Origin: an uncultured Mycoplasmatota bacterium
GTDB taxonomy: Bacteria; Bacillota_I; Bacilli_A; RF39; UBA660
Direction: 5' to 3'
Assembly (NCBI GenBank): GCA_900554615.1
Contig: USIB01000010.1
Location: 1 to 31,197, forward strand
Length of the DNA stretch: 31,197 nucleotides
In this document: positions 30,179 through 31,197 of the stretch, in pieces
How positions within the stretch are numbered: position 1 is the first letter of the stretch
Layout of the letters: every line of letters starts with the position of its first letter
Program-made: the position numbers and the translations under genes
Notes under the pieces: generated by a model
Seen by the model: only the letters and a program-made list of their open reading frames with translations
Told to the model about the DNA's origin: nothing
Database searches by the model: none

Positions 30179-30475
30179 ATGAAAGCAATACTAGAAACTG
30201 GTGGAAAACAATATTATGTTTCTGAAGGTGATGTTATCTATGTTGAAAAACTAGATGGTGCTGAAGGAGATAAAGTTGTTTTTGACAAAGTACTTATGGC
30301 TAATGGAGTAGTAGGTAATCCTTATGTTTCATCTAAAATAGAAGGAGTTATTTTAAAACAAGGAAAACAAAAGAAAATAACTATATTTAGATATAAACCT
30401 AATAAGAGATCTACTAGAGTTAAAAAAGGACACAGACAACCATATACTAAAGTAGAGATTAAGAAAATTAAATAG
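30179..30475 (+). CDS. rplU: 50S ribosomal protein L21
   Basis: 98 residues, usual length. MKAILETGGKQYYVSEGDVIYVEKL is the L21 N-terminus; the C-terminal signature IFRYKPNKRSTRVKKGHRQPYTKVEI is complete. It binds 23S rRNA in the large subunit. AAAGGAGGT lies six bases before ATG. First gene of a three-gene operon with prp and rpmA, nine bases apart from the next. The leader suggests autogenous control. Confidence 0.97.
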   Translation: MKAILETGGKQYYVSEGDVIYVEKLDGAEGDKVVFDKVLMANGVVGNPYVSSKIEGVILKQGKQKKITIFRYKPNKRSTRVKKGHRQPYTKVEIKKIK

Positions 30476-30483
30476 GTGGTTTT

Positions 30484-30798
30484 ATGATAAAAATAAAACT
30501 AACTAAACATAATAATCTTTATAAAGAGATTGTTATTAGTGGACATGCTAATTTTGATAACTATGGAAAAGATATAGTTTGTGCTTCTGTTAGTAGTACT
30601 GTAATAACTGTCGTTAATTCTTGTCTATCAATAGATGATAAGTCTATTAGTTATGATGATAAGAATGGACTATTTATAAAAGTATTAAAGGAAGACGAAA
30701 TAACTAGTAAAATTATAAATGTTCTAGTAACTAATTTATATGAACTTGAAAAAGCATATCCAAAGAACATACAAATTAAGGAGGAAAATAATGAATAG
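30484..30798 (+). CDS. prp: Ribosomal-processing cysteine protease Prp
   Basis: 104 residues. Prp removes the N-terminal extension of ribosomal protein L27 in Bacillota. The catalytic dyad is His21 (GHANFDNYG) and Cys33 (DIVCASVSS), spaced as in Staphylococcus Prp. It lies between rplU and rpmA, the standard position, and its last eight bases overlap the rpmA start. The substrate site is present in the L27 encoded next door. Confidence 0.93.
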   Translation: MIKIKLTKHNNLYKEIVISGHANFDNYGKDIVCASVSSTVITVVNSCLSIDDKSISYDDKNGLFIKVLKEDEITSKIINVLVTNLYELEKAYPKNIQIKEENNE

Positions 30799-31081
30799 AT
30801 TAATGGAATTTAATATACAATTATTTGCCCACAAAAAAGGTCAATCATCTACTAGTAATGGAAGAGATTCTGCTGGTAGAAGACTTGGAGCAAAGGCTTC
30901 TGATGGTGAATATGTAACTGCTGGTTCTATTATATATCGTCAAAGAGGAACAAAAATTCATCCTGGAGATAATGTAGGAAGAGGTACTGATGATACTTTG
31001 TTTGCAAAGATTTCAGGATATGTTAAGTATTCTAGACTTGGTAAAGATAGAAAGCAAGTTAGTGTATATGAAACTAAATAA
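30791..31081 (+). CDS. rpmA: 50S ribosomal protein L27 with Prp-cleaved N-terminus
   Basis: 96 residues from ATG 30791, chosen because AAGGAGG at 30778-30784 is well spaced; the longer frame from 30740 lies inside prp. The first 12 residues MNRLMEFNIQLF form the cleavable extension and Prp should cut before AHKKGQSS. The remainder is canonical L27 (NGRDSAGRRLGAKASDGEYV, GSIIYRQRGTKIHPGDNVGRGTDDTLFA). L27 reaches into the peptidyl-transferase centre with its processed N-terminus. Confidence 0.96.
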   Translation: MNRLMEFNIQLFAHKKGQSSTSNGRDSAGRRLGAKASDGEYVTAGSIIYRQRGTKIHPGDNVGRGTDDTLFAKISGYVKYSRLGKDRKQVSVYETK

Positions 31082-31100
31082 AAAATAAAGTAAAAACTAC

Positions 31101-31137
31101 TTGACAACAATATAAATTATTGGTATAATTTATATTG
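31101..31137 (+). promoter_or_regulatory. Consensus promoter of tRNA-Ala within a perfect inverted repeat
   Basis: TTGACA (31101-31106), 17-base spacer, TATAAT (31124-31129) with an extended TGG before it: a near-perfect sigma-A promoter. A perfect 13+13 inverted repeat with a four-base spacer (31108-31120 and 31125-31137) covers most of the spacer and the -10 box. No T-tract follows the repeat. Confidence 0.85.
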
Positions 31138-31143
31138 TCTTGT

Positions 31144-31197
31144 GGGGAATTAGCTCAGTTGGCTAGAGCATCTGCCTTGCACGCAGAGGGTCAAGGG
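31144..31197 (+). tRNA. tRNA-Ala(UGC), truncated by window end
   Basis: The first 54 bases of a tRNA: acceptor 5' strand GGGGAAT, D-arm TAGCTCAGTTGGCTAGAGCA, anticodon stem TCTGC with GCAGA (31171-31175 and 31183-31187), loop CTTGCAC giving anticodon TGC. The T-arm and 3' acceptor strand lie outside the window. Probably the first of a tRNA or rRNA-linked unit, given the strong promoter. Confidence 0.95.

Noticed and set aside
1..31197. CRISPR array, rRNA, insertion sequence or prophage genes
   Set aside because: No regularly spaced repeats, no transposase or phage structural gene and no rRNA sequence were seen.
1..31197. Mycoplasma-type genetic code (TGA = Trp)
   Set aside because: TGA is the natural stop of several genes with overlapping neighbours (13792, 16364, 18746), and Trp is coded by TGG.

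Overview
The window comes from a very AT-rich, walled, Gram-positive-type bacterium (Bacillota, most likely the Bacilli side; probably an uncultivated gut lineage). This rests on EzrA, GGAGG/GGTGAT ribosome binding sites, T-tailed terminators, L27 with a cleavable N-terminus beside the protease Prp, and the order spoIVFA-spoIVFB-rplU-prp-rpmA known from Bacillus. TGA acts as a stop in several genes, so the code is not the mycoplasma one. No taxonomic search was possible. Almost all genes are on the + strand.

Layout. 0.1-1.8 kb: a secreted TasA/camelysin-like protein whose 3' end carries an adenine-poor, GC-rich block that looks like the variable region of a diversity-generating retroelement (DGR). 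1.8-2.0 kb: a promoter, two hairpins and a terminator that look like a free-standing small RNA. 2.1-5.3 kb: ezrA and two Asn-rich membrane proteins. 5.3-5.9 kb: two small minus-strand genes (RNHCP zinc-finger protein; Tyr/Pro-rich peptide). 6.0-7.1 kb: a GluP-like rhomboid protease. 7.2-9.3 kb: a TetR / LiaF-like / DUF4097 envelope operon with a palindromic operator. 9.4-18.0 kb: a VanR/VanS-like two-component system followed by a PLP racemase, an ATP-grasp ligase, an asparagine-synthase-type amidotransferase and an ABC exporter. 18.1-19.6 kb: an AbiEi/AbiEii toxin-antitoxin pair. 19.9-23.9 kb: DUF975 membrane protein, an unrecognised helical-repeat protein, DUF1848 and Fic. 24.0-25.3 kb: NfeD-SPFH pair. 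25.5-27.3 kb: ApbE, NusG-II and Gx transporter genes (flavin/redox). 27.4-28.6 kb: two unrecognised genes. 28.7-31.1 kb: spoIVFA-like, spoIVFB-like, rplU, prp, rpmA. The window ends inside a tRNA-Ala(UGC).

How the genes may work together. The most coherent system is 9.4-18.0 kb. VanRS-like regulators sit upstream of genes that could make a D-amino acid, ligate it to a peptidoglycan precursor and amidate it, by analogy with the D-Asp/D-Asn cross-bridge enzymes of enterococci and lactococci. A TTAAG direct repeat with 11-bp spacing lies both before the regulator gene and before the racemase gene, which suggests one regulon. Separately, a tandem-hairpin element with different stem sequences but a shared AGAC...GGCT apex recurs in at least three intergenic regions; this points to a structured, so far unnamed, dispersed element.
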